From: DATGLE01 sp035294325
GTDB taxonomy: Bacteria > Chloroflexota > Ktedonobacteria > Ktedonobacterales > Ktedonobacteraceae
Direction of reading: 5' to 3'
Length of the DNA: 44,196 nt
NCBI GenBank assembly: GCA_035294325.1
Contig: DATGLE010000141.1
Location: 1-44,196 of the forward strand
Shown in pieces: positions 17,070-23,984 of the stretch (its first letter is position 1; each line of letters begins with the position of its first letter). Below the pieces are notes generated by a model that was given only the letters and a program-made list of their open reading frames with translations, searched no databases and was not told the origin of the DNA. Made by a program: the position numbers and the translations under genes.

Positions 17070-18629
17070 TTAACGGGCGTAATCGACGGCGCGCGTCTCG
17101 CGCACAACGCACACTTTGATCTGCCCTGGATAATCAAGGCTCTCCTCGATCTTGCGAGCAATCTCGCCGGAGAGCCTCATCGCCGTATATTCATCGACCT
17201 CTTCGGGCTTCACAATAATGCGAATTTCACGCCCGGCCTGAATGGCAAACGATTTCTCGACGCCAGTAAAAGAGTTGGCGATGCTTTCGAGCGCTTCCAG
17301 TCGCTTGATATAGAGGTCAACCGTCTCGCGCCGCGCCCCGGGGCGAGCGGCGGAGATGGCATCGGCAGCCTGCACAATCGCGGCCTCCAACGATTGCGGC
17401 TCAGTTTCCGAGGCGTGATGGGCCACCATCGCATGAATGACCTTCGGAGATTTGCCGAAGCGCCGCGCGATTTCGCCGCCAACGATAGCGTGCGGGCCTT
17501 CAACCTCCTGGTCGACTGCCTTGCCCATATCGTGCAGCAGGGCAGCGGTCTTACATACGTTAACATCGGCGCCCAGTTCGTGCGCGATAGTCGCAGCCAG
17601 GATAGAGACCTCTACCGAATGCGCCAGGACGTTCTGCCCGTAACTGGTACGGAAATGCAAGCGTCCCAGGATCTTGAGCAACTCGGGCTGCAAGCCATGC
17701 ACGTTAGCCTCCATCGCCGCATTTTCGCCGGCTTCGCGCACAATGGCATCGACCTCCTGCCGCGCTTTGGCGACAACATCCTCGATGCGGGCGGGATGAA
17801 TGCGCCCATCGAGGATCAGCCTGGTCAGCGCGATACGCGCTACCTCGCGGCGCACCGGGTCGAAGCCCGAGAGAATGACAGCCTCCGGCGTGTCGTCGAT
17901 AATCAGATCGACGCCGGTTGCAGCCTCCAACGCGCGGATGTTGCGGCCCTCGCGCCCGATGATGCGCCCCTTCATCTCATCGCTGGGCAGCGGGACAACC
18001 GAAACAACGGCTTCGGCCACCTGGTCGGAGGCGCAGCGCTGAATCGCCAGCGTGATGATCTCGCGCGCGCGCGCCTCGGCATGTTCGCGCGCCTGCTCTT
18101 CGATCATACGGGCGCGGCGCGCGGCCTCCTCGCTCACGAAGCTCTCGATACGCTTGAGCAGCAACTCCCTGGCCTGCTCCTCGGTCAAGCCGGCAACGCG
18201 CTCCAGCTCGGCAAGTTGCCTGCGCTTAATCTCTTCCGCTTCTGCGTATGTCTGCTCCGCGCTGCGCTCCCTGGCTTGCAGTTTGCGTTCACGCTGCTCC
18301 AGCGCCTCCATTTTGCGCTCAAGGCTCTCCTCTTTTTGTTGCATACGGCGCTCCTGGCGTTGTATCTCGGAGCGCCGCTCAGCATATTCACGTTCTATTG
18401 TTGCCCGAAAGCGAGCGGTCTCTTCCCGCGCTTCCCGCAGCGCCTCGCGTTGCTCCAACTGGACTTCCAGCAAGCGCTGCTCGCTGGCCTCCTTCTGGAG
18501 ACGCAGGCTCGCCTCGTAGCGTTCCTTATTCTGGGTGCGGCCATAAAAATACCCGATGAAAAGGGCGACGAGAGCGCCGGCAACTAAAAGAATAAGGGCG
18601 AAGACGATCATCGTTGATGATAATGTCAC
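17070..18629 (-). CDS. rny: Ribonuclease Y
   Basis: 519 aa. An N-terminal membrane segment (about 8-28), a long charged coiled coil (about 35-190), a KH domain with GRIIGREGRNIRALEAATGVD, and an HD domain with LLHDMGKAVD and IVGGEIARRFG identify the endoribonuclease that starts mRNA decay at the membrane in many Gram-positive and related bacteria. The start is GTG 18629 with GGAGG nine bases upstream. A good promoter lies at 18827-18799 and gives a leader of about 160 bases with several hairpins. The length is normal for the family. Confidence 0.96.
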   Translation of the reverse strand: MTLSSTMIVFALILLVAGALVALFIGYFYGRTQNKERYEASLRLQKEASEQRLLEVQLEQREALREAREETARFRATIEREYAERRSEIQRQERRMQQKEESLERKMEALEQRERKLQARERSAEQTYAEAEEIKRRQLAELERVAGLTEEQARELLLKRIESFVSEEAARRARMIEEQAREHAEARAREIITLAIQRCASDQVAEAVVSVVPLPSDEMKGRIIGREGRNIRALEAATGVDLIIDDTPEAVILSGFDPVRREVARIALTRLILDGRIHPARIEDVVAKARQEVDAIVREAGENAAMEANVHGLQPELLKILGRLHFRTSYGQNVLAHSVEVSILAATIAHELGADVNVCKTAALLHDMGKAVDQEVEGPHAIVGGEIARRFGKSPKVIHAMVAHHASETEPQSLEAAIVQAADAISAARPGARRETVDLYIKRLEALESIANSFTGVEKSFAIQAGREIRIIVKPEEVDEYTAMRLSGEIARKIEESLDYPGQIKVCVVRETRAVDYAR

Positions 18630-18724
18630 TTCGGCCTACCTCCCTAAAGGCGAACAGGCCCGTAAAGGCTTGAGTTAAGGATAATATGTGTTTCGCGTTT
18701 GCGTCTCGTGGGCAGCAAAGAGTC

Positions 18725-18780
18725 AGACGCAGCTTACCTGCGTCTCTACATCTAGTGTAGAGCTGACCCTTGCAGTCAGC
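18725..18780 (-). promoter_or_regulatory. Three consecutive small hairpins in the rny leader
   Basis: AGACGCAG/CTGCGTCT (18725-18732, 18738-18745), TCTACA/TGTAGA (18745-18750, 18756-18761) and GCTGAC/GTCAGC (18762-18767, 18775-18780) follow one another between the rny promoter and its start. The first resembles the GACGGGGC-AAGC-GTCTCTACA repeat class at 25984. It may be only an inserted repeat, or a processing target in the leader. Confidence 0.45.
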
Positions 18781-18798
18781 TTACAATGCACCAAGCAT

Positions 18799-18827
18799 AC
18801 TATATAAGAGTGTTAACAATACGTCAA
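18799..18827 (-). promoter_or_regulatory. Sigma-70-type promoter of rny
   Basis: Minus strand TTGACG (18827-18822), 17-base spacer, TATAGT (18804-18799). Five of six bases match in each hexamer. It lies about 170 bases before the rny start. Confidence 0.7.
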
Positions 18828-18874
18828 GCGTGGAAAAGCAGGCCAGAGGGGAGACTGCGCCCCTGCTATCCCCT

Positions 18875-20161
18875 TCAGACCGTCCAGTGGCCGGTAATGA
18901 ACTGGAGCAGTAGAAAGGCTAGCAGGGGCAGCGCGAACAGGAGATAGAGCTGGTGAAACCAGGGACGGCGCCCCAGCCGTGCCAGGATGATGAAGCCCAC
19001 AAAGATTTCCAGCACGAAGCGCTCCACCGACGGCAGCGGATCGTAAGGAATGTTGCCATAGCCCGGGGTGCCGGGAAAAATTACCGAGTAGATCAGTGCC
19101 AGCAGGCCAAAGAGCACGAACGACCATTGATCGCGGCGCAGGCGCTCCGGCCCGACGACGGCCAGAACCAGCAGGCCGCTAAAGAGGGCGAGCGCGAAGA
19201 GGTCGATATAAATATGTGGCGTGGCGAACGTGAAAGCTGAGAGCGTGAGCAGGCTGTGAATGGCGATGGCCGGCGCAACCCAGGGGAAACTCAGGCCCAC
19301 GCGCCAGTTCGCCTCCGCGTGAGAAAAAGCGAGCGGATCACCAAAACGCATATACAGCCCAAACGCGTAGATGCCCAGACCAAGTGGAATAAATAGCACA
19401 GGCAGCAGATCGGCACATAGCCTCAGGCTGGCCCATCTTTGCCCCTCCTGCCATGCCTGCATGATTGGCAGCAACTTTTGACGCAGAAACTCATAGAGGA
19501 AGACAGCCGCGAGGAGGAGACCGATGGAGCGCGTCAGTACTGCCAGACCGCCAAACAGGCCGGCCAGCCACCAGCGGCTATGGCGCAGCGCATAAAAGCT
19601 GAGCAGCAAAAAGAGCATGAATAGCGATTCGTTATAGCCCACGAAGAAAAAGAAGGCGCTTGGAAATATGGAGAAATAGAGTGCCGCGCGTTTTGCTGTT
19701 TCACTATCAATCTCTGTCTCAACGAGACGATAGAAAACGATCAGCGTGCCCAGGAACGCCACATTGGAGATGAGCATCATGGTCTCAAGAATATCAAGGT
19801 GCAAGAGGGTATTGAGGGCCTGAGAAAGCGCGGGAAATAGAGGGAAGAACGCGGCATAGCCGGGACCGGGATAGCCCTGCATGGCGATGGTGGCATAGCG
19901 GGCGACATCCCACTGATACCATAGATAGAGCATATCGCGGAACGTGAGCGTGCCGGGCCAGTAGTTGGGGACAGAAAACAGCACGCCTCCGAGATAGCCC
20001 AATAGCAAAAAGATGATACGACTGATCAGAAACGCCGGCAGGATCGCCAGCGTCGCTTGCCACCAGGGCGTGAGCATGATACGCCACGGCTGCTGCACGT
20101 CGGTTACAGGCTCTCCAGATAGGATTCTGGTTGATCCTGTCGTCGATTCTTTTGTATCCAT
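18875..20161 (-). CDS. PIG-V-like integral-membrane mannosyltransferase (GT-C fold)
   Basis: 428 aa with about ten hydrophobic segments. The first outer loop has FRDMLYLWYQWDVARYATIA, with the Trp-Asp pair typical of the PIG-V/GT76 family; AAFFPLFPAL and later FFFFVGYNESLFMLFLLLSFYALR with RWWLAGLFGGLAVLTRS are family hallmarks. Such enzymes move mannose (or a related sugar) from a polyprenyl-phosphate carrier to lipids or proteins outside the membrane. A stretch of about 45 polar residues precedes the first membrane segment. It reads divergently from the Nudix gene. Substrate unknown. Confidence 0.72.
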   Translation of the reverse strand: MDTKESTTGSTRILSGEPVTDVQQPWRIMLTPWWQATLAILPAFLISRIIFLLLGYLGGVLFSVPNYWPGTLTFRDMLYLWYQWDVARYATIAMQGYPGPGYAAFFPLFPALSQALNTLLHLDILETMMLISNVAFLGTLIVFYRLVETEIDSETAKRAALYFSIFPSAFFFFVGYNESLFMLFLLLSFYALRHSRWWLAGLFGGLAVLTRSIGLLLAAVFLYEFLRQKLLPIMQAWQEGQRWASLRLCADLLPVLFIPLGLGIYAFGLYMRFGDPLAFSHAEANWRVGLSFPWVAPAIAIHSLLTLSAFTFATPHIYIDLFALALFSGLLVLAVVGPERLRRDQWSFVLFGLLALIYSVIFPGTPGYGNIPYDPLPSVERFVLEIFVGFIILARLGRRPWFHQLYLLFALPLLAFLLLQFITGHWTV

Positions 20162-20197
20162 GAAAGGGAAGGCTCCAGCATAGTTATTTGTTATAGC

Positions 20198-20225
20198 TTG
20201 CCTGTTTGCAGGTCTACGTTATTAT
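20198..20225 (+). promoter_or_regulatory. Candidate promoter of the Nudix gene
   Basis: TTGCCT (20198-20203), 16-base spacer, TATTAT (20220-20225), about 80 bases before the start. Moderate match only. Confidence 0.45.
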
Positions 20226-20303
20226 ATACATGCATAGAGAAGTGAAAGTTAACGTGAGTATACAGGAAACTAGCCCAACTGTCACCACTTTAAGGAGAAA
20301 TGA

Positions 20304-20765
20304 ATGAGTTCGCAGGACCCGGCGCAACCCATGCGTCCAACGCACGTTGTGACATGCTTTCTGATGCGTACAGACGAAAATCCTCCTCGTATTCTTATTG
20401 TACGCCGTAGCCAGCGCGTGGGCAGCTATCATGCTCACTGGGCCGGTGTGAGCGGGTTCGTAGAGCAGGGCGTGACGCCCGATGAGCAGGCGTATACGGA
20501 GATACGCGAAGAGACGGGCCTGCAACGCGATCAGGTGCGCATGCTGCGGCGCGGCACGGTGGTCGAATACGCCGATGCAGAAATTGGCCGCCACTGGTAC
20601 GTCCATCCTTTTCTCTTCGAGGTGCTCGCGCCCGACAGCATCGTCACCGATTGGGAGGCGACAGATAAGCGCTGGATCGAGCCATCGGAGCTGCATAACT
20701 ACGAGACCGTGCCCAGATTGCAGGAAGCATACGATTCAGCCATACACGGAGAAACGGTAGGGTAA
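20304..20765 (+). CDS. Nudix-family hydrolase with degenerate Nudix box
   Basis: 153 aa. The Nudix fold is evident: TCFLMR strand, ILIVRRSQRVGSYHAHWAGVSGFVE and the box GFVEQGVTPDEQAYTEIREETGL. Against the consensus GX5EX7REUXEEXGU the early Glu is Val and the Arg of RE is Thr, but the catalytic EIREE glutamates remain. The protein would hydrolyse a nucleoside-diphosphate-linked compound; the substrate is not readable. AAGGAG precedes ATG 20304 at seven bases. It is unlikely to be co-transcribed with hicBA, as a separate promoter precedes them. Confidence 0.82.
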   Translation: MSSQDPAQPMRPTHVVTCFLMRTDENPPRILIVRRSQRVGSYHAHWAGVSGFVEQGVTPDEQAYTEIREETGLQRDQVRMLRRGTVVEYADAEIGRHWYVHPFLFEVLAPDSIVTDWEATDKRWIEPSELHNYETVPRLQEAYDSAIHGETVG

Positions 20766-20770
20766 ACTAC

Positions 20771-20799
20771 TTTAAAACCAGCGGGTGATGGTATACAAT
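20771..20799 (+). promoter_or_regulatory. Candidate promoter of hicBA
   Basis: TTTAAA (20771-20776), 17-base spacer, TACAAT (20794-20799), about 90 bases before hicB. Toxin-antitoxin operons usually have an autoregulated promoter close upstream; no clear operator repeat was found. Confidence 0.4.
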
Positions 20800-20890
20800 A
20801 ATAATCCAGGCGAGAGATTGAAAACTCGCTGTTTAGCACCACGACTTTGTACTTACATCCGCCAAAGCGAGGGAAGCGCAGGAGCTTATC

Positions 20891-21130
20891 ATGCTGACCA
20901 GATATATACGAGCTGCTATGAATAAGGCAAGATACGAGATCTTACCGGATGGTACTTTCTACGGAGAAATTGCCGGCTTCAATGGCGTTTATGCCAATGC
21001 AGATACTCTCGAAGCCTGCCGCGATGAGTTGGAAGAAGTGTTGGAAGAGTGGATTCTGTTGCGTGTTTCACGGCATCTTCCGCTACCAACTGTTGACGGT
21101 CTTGAATTGACCATCAAGGAAGTTGCTTGA
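20891..21130 (+). CDS. hicB: HicB-like antitoxin
   Basis: 79 aa. YEILPDGTFYGEIAGFNGVYANADTLEACRDELEEVLEEWILL is the degraded RNase H-like HicB fold with the GFNGVYANADT turn. No separate DNA-binding domain (ribbon-helix-helix or HTH) follows, so it is a short antitoxin that may not repress by itself. The true start may be the ATG at 20918, which would remove nine residues. It overlaps hicA by one base (TGATG), so the two are translationally coupled. The order antitoxin-toxin is the reverse of E. coli hicAB. Confidence 0.85.
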   Translation: MLTRYIRAAMNKARYEILPDGTFYGEIAGFNGVYANADTLEACRDELEEVLEEWILLRVSRHLPLPTVDGLELTIKEVA

Positions 21131-21348
21131 TGCCGCGTCCAGGTCCTATCAAGCGTAAAGATTTGATTCATTACCTGCGCCAGCTTGACTTTGAAGGCCC
21201 ATTTTCTGGTGGAAAACATCAATTCATGGTGAGAGAAAACATTACCTTACGGATACCTGATCCGCATCAAGGAGATATCGGGGAGGCGCTTCTGCTCAGG
21301 ATATTGAAACAGGCTAATATTGAAAGGGATGAGTGGGAGAAGCTCTAA
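21130..21348 (+). CDS. hicA: HicA-like mRNA-interferase toxin
   Basis: 72 aa from ATG 21130. KRKDLIHYLRQLDFEGPFSGGKHQFMV carries the dsRBD-like HicA fold with His30 in GGKHQF at the place of the catalytic histidine (usually GGSHH); ITLRIPDPHQGDIGEALLLRILKQANI is the typical second half. HicA toxins cut mRNA until bound by HicB. The pair looks intact and would act as a toxin-antitoxin module. Confidence 0.88.
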   Translation: MPRPGPIKRKDLIHYLRQLDFEGPFSGGKHQFMVRENITLRIPDPHQGDIGEALLLRILKQANIERDEWEKL

Positions 21349-21380
21349 ACATGGGGCAGGTGTGGTAGAATACGCTCAGG

Positions 21381-22658
21381 ATGAACTTATGGAGCGACAT
21401 CGACAACACTCATCAGCAGCCACTACCCGCCCCGGTGCAAGGACGCGCGCGTCGTCTCACCGAACAGGCCATTCTGTCCTCATTGCGCGACTGGCTGCTG
21501 AATGATTATGCCGCCGCCTATTGTCGCTCGCTCGGCGCCACGCGCATTTTTCGCCGCTGCTACTGGGTGGACGCACTCGGCCTCGATACCAGGGCAACCG
21601 CAGTTCCGCATGTCCCGCCAGCAGCGGAGCCGCAGCCAGCCAGAGGCCGCAAAAAAGGCGCGACGCAGGTCGCCACGCCGCCCGCGCTGCAACCCATTGT
21701 CGCGCTCTCCCGGGCACTGGCGCAGGAGAGCCAGCCTGTCGCGCTCTATGGCCTCATCCTGGAGACGGGCAGCAGCAGGCGCAAGGAGGCGCGGGGAATG
21801 AGCGCAGCACCACAGGATGCCGCGAACATAGCTATCCCCCTGGAAGGCGGCATTATTCGCGCAAACTGGCTGATGGCAGCCCCGGCGCTGCTCAAAGCCA
21901 TCGAGCCATCGCCCGCCATCTTTCTGCTCAATCCTTTCGGATACCCCATCCTCAGTACCGGCGACCTCGCGGCGCTCTACCAGCGCACGGTTCCTACAGA
22001 GCTATGCCTGCTCATCGCGCATAAGCAACTGGAGGCGCGCTGGCTGGCCGCCCTGCGCACGCCGGAGATGGCAGCGACACTGACCGGGCTGCTGCGCACG
22101 GATCGCTGGAAGACAATATCAATCCGCGAAGAGGAGAGGGAGCAGGCCATTGACAGTCTGCTCGGTCTTTTTATCGCGGCGATGCAGCGCCATTTCCAGT
22201 TTCCCATACAGCGCATTCCGCTGCTGATGCAGGCGCGCCCCGCCGTCGTCGAGAGCGTTCCGTATACGCTGATCTTCGCCACACGCAGGCAGGACAGCCT
22301 GTATAGCATGAATGATGCCCTCTGTCTGCATCGCCGCTGTTTGTATGAGCAGAGTTATCGCGGCCTGCTGGAGGAAGAGTGGTTTCAGGCCCGGCAGCAC
22401 GAGCGTCATGAACGTGAGTTGCAGCAGCTCTACCGGCGCACGCGGCAGCAGGGACAGGCAAGGCGCATCCGGCGCTGGCCCGACCTGCGCCAGCATATGC
22501 TGCTTACCAGCTTCGGACAATTTACCACGCGCGATTACGATTCGATCATCTATCAGTTATTACTAAATAAAGAGGTACGTTGTGAGTGGAGACGAGCGCC
22601 AGTTGAGGGAGACGAGCCACGCCTGCCCGGCAATGACGATGCTCTGCTGTGGCAGTAG
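21381..22658 (+). CDS. Divergent TcmP-like protein (three-Cys-motif partner family)
   Basis: 425 aa. I see a resemblance to TcmP: LLNPFGYPILSTGDL (about 180-195) stands where TcmP has a (D)PWGYKGLS motif, and FQFPIQRIP...PYTLIFATRRQDSLYSMNDAL (about 270-315) matches the LPFRF...HHLIFVSKH...MK block. The C-terminus (about 375-410, FTTRDYDSIIYQLLLNKEVRCEW) could be the winged helix of that family. The N-terminal AGPG loop is degenerate (CYWVDALGLDT) and a Pro/Ala-rich insert follows it. No three-Cys radical SAM partner is next to it. TcmP function is unknown. It starts 32 bases after hicA, with a poor ribosome-binding site and TAGAAT just upstream. Confidence 0.5.
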   Translation: MNLWSDIDNTHQQPLPAPVQGRARRLTEQAILSSLRDWLLNDYAAAYCRSLGATRIFRRCYWVDALGLDTRATAVPHVPPAAEPQPARGRKKGATQVATPPALQPIVALSRALAQESQPVALYGLILETGSSRRKEARGMSAAPQDAANIAIPLEGGIIRANWLMAAPALLKAIEPSPAIFLLNPFGYPILSTGDLAALYQRTVPTELCLLIAHKQLEARWLAALRTPEMAATLTGLLRTDRWKTISIREEEREQAIDSLLGLFIAAMQRHFQFPIQRIPLLMQARPAVVESVPYTLIFATRRQDSLYSMNDALCLHRRCLYEQSYRGLLEEEWFQARQHERHERELQQLYRRTRQQGQARRIRRWPDLRQHMLLTSFGQFTTRDYDSIIYQLLLNKEVRCEWRRAPVEGDEPRLPGNDDALLWQ

Positions 22659-22693
22659 CCTGAAAGTGCCAGCAAAGGGGCGCTACCAGGGGG

Positions 22694-22724
22694 AAACGCC
22701 GGGTATGGGGAAGCCCAGCGTTTT
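22694..22724 (+). terminator. Possible Rho-independent terminator after the TcmP-like gene
   Basis: AAACGCCGGG (22694-22703) pairs with CCCAGCGTTT (22714-22723) with one mismatch, followed by a further T. It lies 36 bases past the stop codon. Confidence 0.45.
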
Positions 22725-22830
22725 AGTAGCACCCCTCACTACTAGTGTACGCTAGATTTACGCATTTAGTGGCATATTTTTAATAGAAAAACAATGAAGG
22801 TCGAGAAAAGCTTTACACCGAGGTGGTATT

Positions 22831-23670
22831 GTGGAGCATGACGAAATATCGCTGCGCAACACGCTCAATGAAATGACAGGAGCGGAGTGGCTGTACTTTA
22901 CGAAGAGCGTACTTACGACGGCCTATCCATCCGCGTATGGACATCAACTACGCAAAGCGCATGGCGCGAATAAGCCGCCGCAACTGATGCGCCAGCTTAT
23001 CGAATTTTTCACCAAGCCGGAGGGGCGCGTACTGGATCCTTTTGCCGGAGTTGGCGGTACGCTCATCGGGGCCTCCATCTGCAAGAAGCCGCGCACAGCT
23101 ACCGGTATTGAGATTAATCGCAAGTGGGTGGATATCTATAACCAGATCATCGCGGAGAGCGACGGCTCGTTACAGCGGCAGGAGCTCATCCACGGCGACT
23201 GCCTGCAAGTCATGGCGACGCTGGAGGAGGCCAGCTTCGACTTCATCGCTACCGATCCTCCTTACAACATTCACTTTGAGCAAACCATGTCCAATGGTCG
23301 ATACGCAGAAACTCATGCCAACCGGCGTACAGATTATGACATGCGCTCCGACGATCCCGCCGACCTGGCGAACCTGGCAAGCTACGAGACGTACCTGGAT
23401 GCAATGGAGTCGGTCTTTGCCGCCTGCTTCAGATTGTTGAAGCCGCAAAAATATATGGTTGTGATCGTCAGGAATGCCTACCAGCGTGGAGAGTATATCT
23501 TTACACACGTCGATCTTGCGCGGCGGGCGAAGCTGCATGGCTTTGTGCCTAAAGGGGAGATCATCTGGTATCAGGCTGGCACGAGGCTGCGGCCCTACGG
23601 CTATCCCTTCGCCTACATACCCAACATCGCGCACCAGTATATTGTTGTTTTACAGAAACCAAAACGCTAG
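22831..23670 (+). CDS. Solitary DNA methyltransferase (N6-adenine or N4-cytosine)
   Basis: 279 aa from GTG 22831, which follows GAGGTGG. Motif X (KPPQLMRQLIEFFTKP) and motif I (LDPFAGVGGTL, about 68-78) come before motif IV (TDPPYN, about 141-146), an order unlike the common beta class, where DPPY is N-terminal. About 45 residues between motif IV and the following helix (ANRRTDYDMRSDDP) could hold target recognition. It would methylate an exocyclic amino group in DNA. No restriction enzyme, specificity subunit or phage gene is adjacent, so an orphan regulatory or protective role is possible. Start could also be ATG 22873. Confidence 0.83.
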   Translation: MEHDEISLRNTLNEMTGAEWLYFTKSVLTTAYPSAYGHQLRKAHGANKPPQLMRQLIEFFTKPEGRVLDPFAGVGGTLIGASICKKPRTATGIEINRKWVDIYNQIIAESDGSLQRQELIHGDCLQVMATLEEASFDFIATDPPYNIHFEQTMSNGRYAETHANRRTDYDMRSDDPADLANLASYETYLDAMESVFAACFRLLKPQKYMVVIVRNAYQRGEYIFTHVDLARRAKLHGFVPKGEIIWYQAGTRLRPYGYPFAYIPNIAHQYIVVLQKPKR

Positions 23671-23712
23671 CCCGCTCGCACCGGGCCTTCTCGCGCCTGT
23701 GGCGCTCGCCTC

Positions 23713-23771
23713 AGGAAGATTGTTTTGTGGCAAAATGCGCGGCGCGCATTTTGCCACAAAACAATCTTCCT
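23713..23771. repeat. 28-bp palindrome downstream of the DNA methyltransferase gene
   Basis: Arms 23713-23740 and 23744-23771 are perfect reverse complements around GGC. Flanks CTCGCGCCTGTGGCGCTCGCC and GCGCGGCTGCGCCGCGC match other copies. The rest of 23671-23984 is AT-rich; a TATAAT at 23891-23896 may be the -10 of the next gene, without a clear -35. Confidence 0.9.
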
Positions 23772-23984
23772 TCTTGCGCGGCTGCGCCGCGCGACTTTAC
23801 GGCCGAAGCAAACAAGCACGCTGAGCATCAAGCATCCTCTAAAAGGCTTGAAACTCTAGCGTGACCCTACCACAATATTAACCAGCCGAGTATAATTAAA
23901 AGAATATATGTGAGCTTATTGGTTTGGAAACACAAGAGTAACACAACAGATTGTTTAGCGGACCTCAGAGAAGAGGAAACATGT

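Noticed and set aside
16566..18587. A 673-codon open frame on the plus strand
   Set aside because: It lies wholly antisense to RNase Y and the PHP gene, whose products show clear motifs; the translation is Leu/Arg/Ala-rich with no domain. A shadow of GC-rich coding sequence.
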